Positions 7,799-16,342 of a stretch of DNA of 31,208 nucleotides are shown one piece after another. The notes beneath the pieces were generated by a model. That model saw nothing but the letters and a program-made list of their open reading frames with translations. It was not told where the DNA came from and did not search any database. The stretch covers positions 1 to 31,208 of IMG/VR virus record IMGVR_UViG_3300027486_000018; one strand, written 5' to 3'. Position numbers and translations under genes: made by a program. Source of the DNA: a virus. The stretch's first letter is position 1. Each line of letters opens with the position of its first letter.

Positions 7799-8175
7799 CC
7801 ATCCACAATCTTGGTTCTAAGACCACGGTTCTCGGTCTGCTGCGCAACGACGTAGTGACTGCAACCGGCACCGGATCCGCCGTTGATCTGCTGGGCTATG
7901 AAGGCGATATGGCCATCCTTCTGGATGCCGAGGCCGGTGGCGCTGGCGTTACCTATGCAGTCAAGCTGACTGAATCGGACACTTCCGGTGGCTCCTACAC
8001 CGATGTGACCGGTGGCGCCTTCACCACCACCACCGCCAACACTGCATCGCTGCAGAAGATCTACGTGAACGTGACCAACCTCAAGCGTTTCGTGAAGGTC
8101 TCCATCACGGTTGCTGGTGGCACTGGCGCTGGCGCTGTTGCTGTGCTCGGTCTTGCTTCTGCTAAGTACGGCTGA
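7795..8175 (+). CDS. Structural protein, possible head decoration protein
   Basis: 126-residue Gly/Thr/Ala-rich protein with predicted beta structure, no membrane segment and no cysteine. Motifs such as 'VKLTESDTSGGSYTDVTGG' and the ending 'VAVLGLASAKYG' resemble small virion proteins coded between capsid and head-tail joining genes. It may decorate or stabilise the head. This is inferred from position and composition. Codon use resembles that of the capsid gene, consistent with high expression. Confidence 0.65.
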   Translation: MTIHNLGSKTTVLGLLRNDVVTATGTGSAVDLLGYEGDMAILLDAEAGGAGVTYAVKLTESDTSGGSYTDVTGGAFTTTTANTASLQKIYVNVTNLKRFVKVSITVAGGTGAGAVAVLGLASAKYG

Positions 8176-8177
8176 TT

Positions 8178-8456
8178 ATGGCGTTCACTGAGGATCTGGA
8201 TGTATTCCTTGCAGACTTTGGCGTTAGCTGCACAGCTGGCGCCGTTACTGCAAAGGGAATCCTGGACATGCCAAGCCAGGTGATCAGCGATGGGATGGTG
8301 CTCAGCACTGACTACACGCTGACAACCAGAACCTCAAGCTTCGGCAGTCTCATTCGCGGCGACTCGATCACCGTGGATGGGACTGCTTACACCGTCAGAG
8401 AGACCATGCTGATGGATGACGGCAAGTTCGTGCAACTCGGATTGCAAAAGACATGA
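8178..8456 (+). CDS. Head-tail joining protein, gpFII-like
   Basis: 92-residue beta-rich protein resembling the lambda FII attachment family in length and layout: an N-terminal 'FLADFGVSCTAGAVTAKGIL', a central 'SSFGSLIRGDSITVDG' and a C-terminal strand 'DGKFVQLGLQKT'. Such proteins form the last head-completion ring, to which the tail binds. It lies between head and tail genes as expected. It starts two bases after the previous stop and ends in an ATGA overlap with the next gene. Confidence 0.75.
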   Translation: MAFTEDLDVFLADFGVSCTAGAVTAKGILDMPSQVISDGMVLSTDYTLTTRTSSFGSLIRGDSITVDGTAYTVRETMLMDDGKFVQLGLQKT

Positions 8457-8782
8457 GCACCATCTACGGCGGCAATGCGGATCGTCCGCAGAATATCCAT
8501 GCCTTTACCACGATCTCAGATGCCATCGGTTCATCTGCAGCAATCGAGGTTGATGGCACGGTCTTCACCACATTTGAGAAGATCACTGGCGGCCAAGTCA
8601 CCTATCACGTGCAAGGTTCGATGAACGGCACTGATTGGGCGAACATCGGCGAGGCCAAAACCAAGGATGCCGGCAACCATATCCATACCTACTGCGACTA
8701 TGCGGTGCGCTATCTCCGGCTCGATGTGACATCGATCAGCGCTGGCCGTAGCATCACGATGACTGTGTGCTGTGACTCATGA
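8453..8782 (+). CDS. Structural protein of unknown role at the head-tail boundary
   Basis: 109-residue protein with a beta-sandwich look ('VTYHVQGSMNGTDWANIGE', 'YAVRYLRLDVTSISAGRSI'), resembling small carbohydrate-binding-like or decoration modules. No catalytic motif is visible. Overlaps at both ends (ATGA with both neighbours) place it in the virion assembly operon, between the gpFII-like protein and the tail terminator candidate. It could be a virion surface or connector accessory protein. Confidence 0.65.
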   Translation: MSTIYGGNADRPQNIHAFTTISDAIGSSAAIEVDGTVFTTFEKITGGQVTYHVQGSMNGTDWANIGEAKTKDAGNHIHTYCDYAVRYLRLDVTSISAGRSITMTVCCDS

Positions 8783-9210
8783 CAACGCGCCGTGAGTCGA
8801 TCCTGGCCAGGATCCGCAGCAATCTGACAGGCACTACCGGCGTCAGCACGCGGATTTACCGCAGCAGGGTTGAACCACTTGCGCGTGGTGAGTTGCCGGC
8901 CATCGTGGTTGAACCGATCAGTGACACATGCCAGCAACTGACAAGCGCGCCTACTCTGGATTGGACATTGACCGTTCGCGTTGCTGTGATCGTGCGCGGC
9001 AATATCCCCGATCAGGTTGCTGATCCGATTATCGAAGATCTGCACGCAAGGATCATGGCTGATCTGACGTGCAATGGCTTTGCCTATGACGTGCAGCCAT
9101 CGACGGTGAACTTCGATCTGCAGGAAGCTGATCAACCATCTGGTGTGATCACCTGCGACTACGTGGTGAAATATCGAACGCGGGTCGCTAATTTGGCACA
9201 GAGTCCGTAG
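8779..9210 (+). CDS. Tail terminator/completion protein, gpU-like
   Basis: 143-residue protein with an alpha/beta pattern: helix 'RRESILARIRSNLTG', strand 'GELPAIVVEPISD', strand 'LDWTLTVRVAVIVRG', helix 'VADPIIEDLHARIMADL', and a final strand 'VITCDYVVKYRT'. This fits the lambda gpU/gpZ class that caps the tail tube and joins it to the head. It is placed directly before the tail tube gene region. The role rests on position and fold-like pattern rather than a signature motif. Confidence 0.7.
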   Translation: MTTRRESILARIRSNLTGTTGVSTRIYRSRVEPLARGELPAIVVEPISDTCQQLTSAPTLDWTLTVRVAVIVRGNIPDQVADPIIEDLHARIMADLTCNGFAYDVQPSTVNFDLQEADQPSGVITCDYVVKYRTRVANLAQSP

Positions 9211-9218
9211 CGGCTACG

Positions 9219-9383
9219 ATGGAAGACGAATACAAAGGCCAGGGCGGCAGCTATCTGGTCGACACCAAAACCGGCAAGCGAAAGCTCGTCGAGCGGACAC
9301 AGCCGGCCCCTCATCCCACAATCGAGGTAGCCACCGATGGCATCAGTTCTGACGCGCCGACGCCTGATCCTGGCGAAGATTGA
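9219..9383 (+). CDS. Small conserved-looking protein overlapping the tail tube gene
   Basis: A 54-codon frame from ATG 9219 to TGA 9381-9383 gives a charged, soluble peptide beginning 'MEDEYKGQGGSYLVDTKTGK' and continuing 'RKLVERTQPAPHP'. The frame fills the gap between the tail terminator and tail tube genes and overlaps the first 47 bases of the latter. The first half looks like genuine protein and resembles short proteins found before tail tube genes in other siphophages. The last ~15 residues lie in the overlap and may be unconstrained. No good ribosome site is seen. Function unknown. Confidence 0.6.
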   Translation: MEDEYKGQGGSYLVDTKTGKRKLVERTQPAPHPTIEVATDGISSDAPTPDPGED

Positions 9384-10275
9384 ATCCACCTACGGCACGG
9401 ATTCAACGCCAACCGGTGGGAGCAATGCCATCTTGGTGCGCAACCTTGAGATCCAGCCATTGCTGGCTGAGACTGTTAACCGCGAACTGGTGCGGCCTTA
9501 CCTCGGGCAATCCGATCAACTGCTGAGCCAGACCCGCGTCGAGGTGACGTTCGAGGTTGAGCTAGCAGGTTCTGGCACCGCTGGCACGGCACCCGCCTAT
9601 GGGCCTGTGCTGCGCAGTTGCGGTCTTAGCGAAACGCTGGTCACCAGCACCAGCGCGACGTATGCGCCTGAAAGCAGCGGCTTTGAGAGCTGCACCATCT
9701 ACTACCACCAAGATGGCATCCGTCACAAGGTCACCGGATGCCGCGGCACCTTTGAGATGAACTGTGAAGTGGGGCAGATCCCCTTCATCAGCTTCACGAT
9801 GACGGGCATCTATAACGCTCCGACCGATGAGACGCTGCCCACTCCGACCTATGCGAATCAAGCATCGCCTCTGATCTTCAAGGAGGGCAACACCGTCAGC
9901 TTCAGTGCATTCAGCTATGCCGGATGCCTGATGAGCTACAGCTTCAACATCGCTAATGATGTGATCTACCGCGAGCTGGTGGGTTGCACCAAGGAGATCC
10001 TGATCACCAACCGCGCCCCTAATGGCACCGTGGTGATTGAAGCTCCGACCATTGCTGATAAGGATTTCTTCGCTGTCGCTACCGGTAGCAGTACTGGCAG
10101 CATCACCTTCCAGCACGGCACTACGGCTGGCAACCGGGTGACCATGACCACTGCGCAGTCAGATCTCGGCAACCTGACCTACAGCGATCAAGACGGCATC
10201 CAGATGCTGAACATGCCCTTCATTGCGGTTCCGACCTCCGCAGGCAACAATGAGATGAGTCTCGTCTACACCTGA
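9337..10275 (+). CDS. Major tail tube protein
   Basis: 312-residue protein of the siphophage tail tube family. The N-terminal 'VLTRRRLILAKIESTYGTD' is characteristic. It is followed by a beta-rich core ('TRVEVTFEVELAGSG', 'GCRGTFEMNCEVGQIPFISF') and a C-terminal segment ending 'AGNNEMSLVYT'. Hexameric rings of this protein stack to form the tail tube around the tape measure. The ATG at 9337 has GAGG nine bases upstream. It lies directly before the chaperone pair, the usual order. Length fits the family. Confidence 0.88.
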   Translation: MASVLTRRRLILAKIESTYGTDSTPTGGSNAILVRNLEIQPLLAETVNRELVRPYLGQSDQLLSQTRVEVTFEVELAGSGTAGTAPAYGPVLRSCGLSETLVTSTSATYAPESSGFESCTIYYHQDGIRHKVTGCRGTFEMNCEVGQIPFISFTMTGIYNAPTDETLPTPTYANQASPLIFKEGNTVSFSAFSYAGCLMSYSFNIANDVIYRELVGCTKEILITNRAPNGTVVIEAPTIADKDFFAVATGSSTGSITFQHGTTAGNRVTMTTAQSDLGNLTYSDQDGIQMLNMPFIAVPTSAGNNEMSLVYT

Positions 10276-10279
10276 TCGC

Positions 10280-10660
10280 GTGGCGTTTGTCCTAAACCAA
10301 TCGCAGAGCTACAGCTGGCCGGTCAGCATTCAACTGCCGGCCGATGGCGGCAAGCGTGAGAAGTCGAGCTTTGATGCTCTCTTCAAGCGCTTGCCCCAAA
10401 GCCGGATCAACGAGATCCAGCAGTTGGTGCAACAGCGCATCAAAGCAGCTGAGCGCGGTGAAGAGCTGGACAATGGCGTAACGGATCAGACCATTGCAGC
10501 CGAGATCCTTGTGGGATGGTCCGGCATCTTGGACGCAGACGGCGATGACGTGCCCTACAGCGAGGCGGTCAAGGCGCAGCTATTGGATGTGCCGATGATG
10601 GCCGGCGCTTTGATTGAGGCTTACTTCACCTCGCTTGTGGAGCTCAAACGAAAAAACTGA
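10280..10660 (+). CDS. Tail assembly chaperone, gpG-like
   Basis: 126-residue soluble, mostly helical protein starting at GTG 10280 after the tail tube gene. Features are 'KREKSSFDALFKRLPQS', a Gln-rich helix and 'TDQTIAAEILVGWSGI', a pattern common in G-type chaperones that coat the tape measure during tail assembly. It ends with 'LKRKN' just after an A AAA AAC heptamer. Slippage there extends it into the T frame. The order tail tube, G, GT, tape measure is the standard one in long-tailed phages. Confidence 0.88.
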   Translation: MAFVLNQSQSYSWPVSIQLPADGGKREKSSFDALFKRLPQSRINEIQQLVQQRIKAAERGEELDNGVTDQTIAAEILVGWSGILDADGDDVPYSEAVKAQLLDVPMMAGALIEAYFTSLVELKRKN

Positions 10661-10692
10661 TCGGCGCCGCTGACTACTGGACAGGCGGCGCT
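10651..10692 (+). promoter_or_regulatory. Programmed -1 ribosomal frameshift signal
   Basis: The heptamer A AAA AAC at 10651-10657 lies in the correct frame (CGA AAA AAC TGA) immediately before the G stop codon. Five bases downstream, 10663-10670 pairs with 10685-10692 in an 8-bp GC-rich stem (one G-U pair) around a 14-base loop. A slippery heptamer plus a stem at this distance is the standard architecture of -1 frameshift sites. Confidence 0.85.
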
Positions 10693-10983
10693 GTCATTGA
10701 CGAATCTGGTGATGATGCCGCAGCATTCGGATTTGAGCTGCCAGATCTAGATGCCAAGCCTGATCACTATGAAGTGTGGCCGGAGGCATGGCCTGCCGTT
10801 GATCTGTTCTTAAAGGTGCAGACGCAATGGCGTGGTGGTGCGTCCGGCATCATCGGCCTGGACTACACGGCAGTGCGGTGGCTGATGGAGTTGTATGCCT
10901 TGGATGATCACCGCACCATGCTCGAAGATCTGCAGGTGATCGAAGCTAGAGTGATCGAAACGGTCAACAGCAGAAAGGGCTAG
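10657..10983 (+). CDS. T extension of the tail assembly chaperone (expressed as GT by -1 frameshift)
   Basis: Open frame in the -1 register relative to G. After slippage it continues 'LIGAADYWTGGAVIDESGDD' and ends 'VIEARVIETVNSRKG', adding 108 residues for a GT product of 234. An internal GTG at 10774 exists but would cut off the conserved-looking start, so fusion is preferred. T domains bind tail tube subunits while the G part coats the tape measure. The frame stops three bases before the tape measure ATG at 10986. Confidence 0.85.
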   Translation: MIGAADYWTGGAVIDESGDDAAAFGFELPDLDAKPDHYEVWPEAWPAVDLFLKVQTQWRGGASGIIGLDYTAVRWLMELYALDDHRTMLEDLQVIEARVIETVNSRKG

Positions 10984-10985
10984 GC

Positions 10986-12752
10986 ATGGCACTGGATATG
11001 ACCACTGCCCTGACCATCCGCGCCAAGGTTGATGGTCAGCAGCAGATCGACAGGCTTGGCCAATCGCTTGGTACGACTGAAAAGCAGGCAAATGGCCTGA
11101 CTGGCGCATTTGGAAGGCTGAGCAGTGTCGGCAAAACCTTAGGCGGCACGCTTGCATCTATTGGTATTGGCGCCTTGGCCAGCACTTTTGCAAAGGCTGG
11201 CATTGAAGCTGACAGGACTGAAAAAAGAATCGCCAATCTGGCTAAGCCATTTGGGGAAACTGCTGCAGTGATGGAGTTTGCCGCAAAAGCGGCAAGCACA
11301 TATGGACTATCGCAGACACAAGCATCAAACGCGGTAGCCGATCTCTACGCGCGTTTGCGCCCAACAGGCACATCATTGGAGCAAATCAAGACAACATTCC
11401 TTGGTGTCAACAATGCTGCAGCAGCCATGGGGCTCACTGCGGATCAGACTGACGGCGTTCTGCTGCAGCTGAGTCAGGCTCTGGGTTCTGGCAAGTTGCA
11501 AGGTGATGAGTTTCGCAGCGTGATGGAACAGTTGCCGTCGATTGGACAGGCGATTGCCAAAACAATGGGCGTCAACATTGCCGATTTGAAGAACCTTGGA
11601 TCAGAAGGCAAGATCACGTCAGACATCGTGATTCAGGCATTGGGTGAACTTGCCAAGCAAACACCACCACCACCAGATGCCTACAAGGAGTTTCAAGCTG
11701 CACTGGCTGATCTGCAGACTGAGATCGGCACCAAGTTGCTGCCTGCTCTGACTCCATTTGTACAGCTAGCAGCTCAGCTGTTGGATGTTTTTTCAAAACT
11801 TCCAGAACCAGTTCAAACATTAGTTGTTGGATTAGGCGGCATTGCCGCGGCGCTTGTGATTATTGCTCCTGTTTTAACGCCGATTGTTGCGGGTTTTAAG
11901 GTTTTGGCTGGGCTGCAGATTGTCGCCACTATCGCCGGATGGGCTGGTGCCATCGGCCCGCTTGTGGCTAGCCTTGGCACGCTTGGCAAGGTATTGATCG
12001 CCGTCTTTAGCGGCCCTGTCGGCTGGATTGCTTTGCTCGTTGCTGCCGGCATTGCCATCTACGCCTTCCGCGACAAGATTGCTGAAGTTCTCAAGGCTAT
12101 TGCTGCAGGATGGCAGATGGCGGGCAAGGCTTTTTATAGCCTTTATGTGGAGCCATTAATTAAGTTCGGCGGTGTGCTTGTCAAGAGCCTGACAGGTAGC
12201 TTCGCTCAGCTAGGCAAAGCACTGCAGGCACCTTTTACAGAAGCAGTCAATGCAATCAAGTCGATCTTCAGAGGATTGCTGCAGTTCATCGCCAATGGCA
12301 TCAATAACAGCACGCGCAGCATCAACGCCTTGATCACCGGCTACAACCGCCTACCTACTCCTGATATTCCGTTGATCCCGCAGGTAAGCGTGCCAGCATT
12401 CGCGGCTGGTGGTGTAGTCAGTGGGCCGACCTTAGCCATGGTTGGCGAAGGTGGCGAGCGCGAATACATCGTGCCTGAATCCAAGATGGCAACGGCTGCA
12501 GCCAACTATCTTGGCGGGATGCGTGGCCGGTCAGTCATTCCCGCCTTCGCTGATGGTGGTGTTGTTGGCCCAATGGGTGGCGGTGGCGCAGCGAACACCA
12601 CTGTGCAGATCACCACTGGCCCGGTGCTGCAACAAGATGGCCAGCGCTACGTCACGATCGGCGACCTTGAACGTGCGCTGTCTGACTTTGGCACGCAGAT
12701 CTTCAAGAACAGCCGATCCTATGGCGGCCGTCGCTATCAGGGTGCTTACTGA
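10986..12752 (+). CDS. Tail tape measure protein
   Basis: 588-residue protein that sets tail length and is ejected with DNA. The N-terminal half carries the tape measure domain ('FAKAGIEADRTEKRIANLAK', 'LSQALGSGKLQGDEFRSVM', 'SIGQAIAKTMGVN'). Several hydrophobic stretches lie at about 275-370 ('TLVVGLGGIAAALVIIAPV', 'VGWIALLVAAGIAIYAF') and could insert in the host membrane. The C-terminus has the common 'FAAGGVVSGPTLAMVGEGG' block and a second 'FADGGVVGP' copy. It is short for the family; at roughly 0.15 nm per residue it would predict a tail near 90 nm. Its TGA overlaps the next ATG by one base. Confidence 0.92.
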   Translation: MALDMTTALTIRAKVDGQQQIDRLGQSLGTTEKQANGLTGAFGRLSSVGKTLGGTLASIGIGALASTFAKAGIEADRTEKRIANLAKPFGETAAVMEFAAKAASTYGLSQTQASNAVADLYARLRPTGTSLEQIKTTFLGVNNAAAAMGLTADQTDGVLLQLSQALGSGKLQGDEFRSVMEQLPSIGQAIAKTMGVNIADLKNLGSEGKITSDIVIQALGELAKQTPPPPDAYKEFQAALADLQTEIGTKLLPALTPFVQLAAQLLDVFSKLPEPVQTLVVGLGGIAAALVIIAPVLTPIVAGFKVLAGLQIVATIAGWAGAIGPLVASLGTLGKVLIAVFSGPVGWIALLVAAGIAIYAFRDKIAEVLKAIAAGWQMAGKAFYSLYVEPLIKFGGVLVKSLTGSFAQLGKALQAPFTEAVNAIKSIFRGLLQFIANGINNSTRSINALITGYNRLPTPDIPLIPQVSVPAFAAGGVVSGPTLAMVGEGGEREYIVPESKMATAAANYLGGMRGRSVIPAFADGGVVGPMGGGGAANTTVQITTGPVLQQDGQRYVTIGDLERALSDFGTQIFKNSRSYGGRRYQGAY

Positions 12753-13213
12753 TGGGAAGAGCTCAAAGCCAATATCTGCGCATCTTTGATGCCACCACCA
12801 CTTACGCCAGATGGCAGACCTACTACGTCAACCAGACCATCACATTGGATAGTGCCAGCTGGTCCTACATGCCATTTAATGCCAATGGCATCGTGGAATC
12901 AGGCGCCAGTGGGGGCAAGTCTGTCACCATCACAGTGCCTGCCACCAATAGCGTGGTGGAAGCATTCAACCTTGCGCTGAGCTACGGCCGATTCTGTGAG
13001 CTCAAGATCTATGAGTTTGACAGCCGCCTTGATCAGCTCGCACCACAAGCCAGTCAGCAGTTGATCGCCAGCTATACCGCAGAAGTAGTTGGCATTTCTG
13101 GCACGTTCACTAGGCTTGAGATTGAGCTGGGCAGTAGCCTGTCACCAGTTGGCGCGCAGGTGCCGCCGCGTAAGTTCACCAGTTACCTGATCGGTGTGCC
13201 GCTTCGGATATGA
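12752..13213 (+). CDS. Minor tail protein (tail tip)
   Basis: 153-residue beta-rich protein directly after the tape measure, the place of distal tail or tip-complex proteins (lambda M/L region). Motifs are 'YLRIFDATTTYARWQTYYV' near the start and 'GSSLSPVGAQVPPRKFTSYL' with 'VGVPLRI'-like ending near the C-terminus. It contains only one cysteine, so the Fe-S region of lambda gpL is absent. It is linked to neighbours by one-base and ATGA overlaps. A tail tip role follows from position; the precise homology is not certain. Confidence 0.7.
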   Translation: MGRAQSQYLRIFDATTTYARWQTYYVNQTITLDSASWSYMPFNANGIVESGASGGKSVTITVPATNSVVEAFNLALSYGRFCELKIYEFDSRLDQLAPQASQQLIASYTAEVVGISGTFTRLEIELGSSLSPVGAQVPPRKFTSYLIGVPLRI

Positions 13214-15450
13214 CGCTCAACATCTCTGACCCGCTGGCATTACTGGCTTATCAAAGCGGATTGTCTGATCCGGTTCTGACTGAAGCTGCAGCAGAAGCAG
13301 CAGATGATCTCACGTCACCGCAGGTTGCATACAAGATTGGCGATCCGGTGCCGATCGTATTCTGCCGTCGCGTCAGCAATGTTGGCGGTGTGCTGGTAAG
13401 CCCTGGCGCCACAGAAGCCAGATATGAAAACAATGCAACGACCAATGCGTTAACGGTCAGCTTGCACCTTGTGCTTAGTGAAGGGCAGCTACCAACAATT
13501 CCCATCAAAGACGTATTTGTTGGCCCATGCCGTCAAGGCACATGGAATCAAACCTATAACCGCCGCGCTGGTACGTGGTTCCCTGGCAACTTCATCACCA
13601 CAGTTGTAGATACAACGCCGTGGTCATGCCCTTACTACTGCGGCACGTCAGGGCGCTACGCCAACATGACGACGCTCAGTTACGTAAACACATTCCCGGA
13701 TGGCAGCGACAGATGGGAGCAGCAGGTGCATGTGTTTGTGCGTGAAGGAATGCAGGTCACGCGCATCATCGATAGCACGCTTGGCCCAAGCAATAACGTG
13801 ATCGATCTGGCCCTGTATCTGATGAATCAATCAGGCCGGATCCCTTCCACTCTGATCGATAACACCAAGATGCTGGCCGCGGCCAACTTCTGTCAGACCA
13901 ATGGATTCCTCTACAACGGAGTCTTCAAGGAAAGCAGCAACCTAGATGAGTGGCTGGAGCAAATCGGGAATGACTTCCTGCTGCGGCTGATCGAATCCAA
14001 CGGCAAATTCGCGTTCAAGCCACGGCTTCCTGTCAACGTCAATCACACCATCAAAACCACGACCATCGACTGGCAGTTCACATTCACAGAGGATCATCTG
14101 CTGCCAGATGGCTTTGAGATTCAATACATTTCATTGGCTGATCGTCAGCCGATCTGCCTGCAGATGATGTGGCGGCAGCAGCCAGACTCTGATATCGGGT
14201 TTCCGCGCACTACTGAAGTGCGCTACACCGGTGAGGCAACGGCTGGCCCGTTTGAGCAATATGACATGAGTCAGTTCTGCGCAAGCGAAACCCATGCGGT
14301 AAAGGTTGGCGCATTTCGTTTGGCGCGACGCAAATACATCACGCATACGCTGCGCTTGAACGTAAGGCCAAGCAGCTATAACAGCACACTCGAGTTGGGC
14401 GATATTGTTCGCGTACGCTTGCGCCGTGAAACTGCGACCACAGCACTGAGCTATCACGACTTTCTATATGAAGTCGAGCGGATTGAGAAGACCGCTAGCG
14501 GCGCCTGCATCTTTGATTTGACGCATTTTCCCATTGATAATCAGGGCCGCAGCTTGGTGGCGCTTGAGGTTGCGGCGGCCACAGCGCCTGGGTTCACGAT
14601 CTCACCTGGCCGCAGTGATTACAGCTGCGATGAAAACTCATCATCAGACAATACCGGGCTTGGCGGCGGCGGCATTGATTATCCAGCTAGCGGCGGCAAC
14701 TTCGATCCACCGACTGAAGCTGAGACGACGGTCAACCTGCCATCACCAACCGAATCAACATGGCCCACAGGCGGCTATCCGCCAACCGGTCCGAATGTAT
14801 CTCAGCCAGCTGGTGAGCCAACAGGCGGGCAGACGCCAGTCGGCGGATGGGACAATCCAGTGGATCCACTTGAAGATGATTCGCCATTGAATGCGATCAC
14901 AGGCGCCAGTGGCCCTGGCGACACACCGATTGTCGGCGATACGTTATCTGTATCGGCTTCTGTCGTTAGCTGCGTCGGCCGGGTGTGTTGGTCTAAGATC
15001 AACAAAGACACTGGCGAAGAGTTCGACATTTCATGCCAAGATGAAACGATAGAAGGATCATATAGTATTTCAGTTACATCTAGTGAGATTGATTATACCA
15101 TTGTTGCGGTTGCTTTCTGCAAGGATCCGGCCGCACCAGGTGGATTTGGATCGGCACGTGTCCTTGGGGAAACAAAACCCGTGCCAACTTATGCTCAATA
15201 CAACTGGCAACTGCTTGATCAAACCGGAGCTGGTCCCGTTGTCAGCAGCATTAGAAAACCATCGCTCACCGCTCCCTACGCTTGCTTCCTGAGCTCAGTT
15301 AATCCGCCAAGAACAACATGCTTGATCGATGTGCAGACTGAGAACTGTAACTTCGTGACCGTTGCCACGAGTTACTTCGCAACAGCCCCAACTGGTGATA
15401 CTCCAACATTTACTATCAATGCTCCTGTTAAGACTGCAGACTGCCCTTAA
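13210..15450 (+). CDS. Tail tip/central fibre protein, gpJ-like
   Basis: 746-residue protein that probably forms the tail tip hub. The first ~470 residues resemble the lambda J/TipJ hub: 'YKIGDPVPIVFCRRVSNVGG', 'SEGQLPTIPIKDVFVG', 'DEWLEQIGNDFLLRLIESNG' and 'LRLNVRPSSYNSTLELGD'. Residues about 480-570 are a low-complexity Gly/Pro/Ser/Thr linker ('GLGGGGIDYPASGGNFDPPT'). The last ~170 residues form a Cys-containing, Ig-like region that may contact the host. It is shorter than lambda J (about 1130 residues), and the C-terminal part appears modular. Confidence 0.8.
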   Translation: MTLNISDPLALLAYQSGLSDPVLTEAAAEAADDLTSPQVAYKIGDPVPIVFCRRVSNVGGVLVSPGATEARYENNATTNALTVSLHLVLSEGQLPTIPIKDVFVGPCRQGTWNQTYNRRAGTWFPGNFITTVVDTTPWSCPYYCGTSGRYANMTTLSYVNTFPDGSDRWEQQVHVFVREGMQVTRIIDSTLGPSNNVIDLALYLMNQSGRIPSTLIDNTKMLAAANFCQTNGFLYNGVFKESSNLDEWLEQIGNDFLLRLIESNGKFAFKPRLPVNVNHTIKTTTIDWQFTFTEDHLLPDGFEIQYISLADRQPICLQMMWRQQPDSDIGFPRTTEVRYTGEATAGPFEQYDMSQFCASETHAVKVGAFRLARRKYITHTLRLNVRPSSYNSTLELGDIVRVRLRRETATTALSYHDFLYEVERIEKTASGACIFDLTHFPIDNQGRSLVALEVAAATAPGFTISPGRSDYSCDENSSSDNTGLGGGGIDYPASGGNFDPPTEAETTVNLPSPTESTWPTGGYPPTGPNVSQPAGEPTGGQTPVGGWDNPVDPLEDDSPLNAITGASGPGDTPIVGDTLSVSASVVSCVGRVCWSKINKDTGEEFDISCQDETIEGSYSISVTSSEIDYTIVAVAFCKDPAAPGGFGSARVLGETKPVPTYAQYNWQLLDQTGAGPVVSSIRKPSLTAPYACFLSSVNPPRTTCLIDVQTENCNFVTVATSYFATAPTGDTPTFTINAPVKTADCP

Positions 15451-15452
15451 CC

Positions 15453-15821
15453 ATGGCCACTTTCCCCGCACTGCAGCCATCGACCAGAACATACACACCA
15501 GGTACCAGCGCTAGCACTGAGTTTGCGGTGCTCGATGGCTATGAGACCAGCGTGCGCCATAGCAATGCGTCGGTGGGTCATATCCTGCGCATGACTTTCA
15601 CGCGATTGTCATCAGCCGACAGATTCAGCCTTGTCAGCCACTACGCATTGCATGGCACGTTTGAGCCGTTTGATCTGAGTGCCACCACGCTGATCGCCAC
15701 GAATCTGACATTTCCCGCTAATTACCTATGGCGCTACCTATCGGCGCCAGTGATTGATCAATCCTGCGACATCATCGACGCTACGGTAGAGCTGCAGCTC
15801 CTGCCGCCGTATCTGATATGA
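15453..15821 (+). CDS. Tail-associated protein, tandem paralogue 1
   Basis: 122-residue beta-rich protein. Together with the next gene it forms a related pair: both have a 'P-x-L-x-PS' start, 'RHS' around residues 35-40, a hydrophobic-strand/helix stretch before an 'HY' pair, 'YRY' or 'WRY' near residue 95, and an ending with 'D-x-TVEL'. No catalytic motif is visible. Position between the tip protein and the fibre suggests a tip or fibre-attachment role. It begins two bases after the previous stop and ends in an ATGA overlap. Confidence 0.7.
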   Translation: MATFPALQPSTRTYTPGTSASTEFAVLDGYETSVRHSNASVGHILRMTFTRLSSADRFSLVSHYALHGTFEPFDLSATTLIATNLTFPANYLWRYLSAPVIDQSCDIIDATVELQLLPPYLI

Positions 15822-16342
15822 CCGCTTACCCTGAGCTGCTGCCATCTAGTTTTCAATACGACCTTGGCGGCTTAAACGTCAGTTCTGAAGAGACGCTGAT
15901 CGGTGCGCCGGTGTTGTTTCGGCATAGCCTCAGGCAAAGCAATTTCAGGCTCACGCTGACCTACACCAATCTGGTGGAGGCACAGGCGACATTGATCCGC
16001 AATCACTACGTGGATTCGGCTGGTAGCCATCGCACATTCACTCTGCCTACGGCGTTTTGGGGATCGGCGAATGTGGTTCCGGCAGATTCTTTATATCGAT
16101 ACGCCGCCAAACCGGATGAGATCCAGCGTGGCGTTTACACAGACATGACGGTTGAGCTGATCGCATTGATCGGCAACTTCCTTTTGTATGACCTCATCGG
16201 CGAACCGGCCGCCTTGGGCGCTGAGGCATCGTTCACGTCATACGCGATGACAGGCACCGCGCCATTCATCCTTGAAGCTGACGATGCTGTTCCGGCTGTC
16301 GCAGCCACTCTTATCATTCAAGCTGGTGGTGCTGAATCATGA
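15818..16342 (+). CDS. Tail-associated protein, tandem paralogue 2
   Basis: 174-residue protein whose first ~115 residues are a diverged copy of the preceding protein ('YPELLPSSFQYDLGG', 'FRHSLRQSNFRLTLTYTNL', 'NHYVDSAGSHRTFTL', 'SLYRYAAKP', 'DMTVELIAL'). It then carries about 55 extra residues rich in Ala and Thr ('TSYAMTGTAPFILEADDAV'), which may be an attachment segment for the fibre coded next. Overlaps by ATGA with both neighbours. Duplication followed by C-terminal extension is inferred from the alignment pattern. Confidence 0.7.
   Translation: MTAYPELLPSSFQYDLGGLNVSSEETLIGAPVLFRHSLRQSNFRLTLTYTNLVEAQATLIRNHYVDSAGSHRTFTLPTAFWGSANVVPADSLYRYAAKPDEIQRGVYTDMTVELIALIGNFLLYDLIGEPAALGAEASFTSYAMTGTAPFILEADDAVPAVAATLIIQAGGAES

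Noticed and set aside
10774-10983. T region as an independent gene from GTG 10774
   Set aside because: The open frame extends upstream to a slippery heptamer in the correct register and a G/T fusion is the known arrangement at this location.
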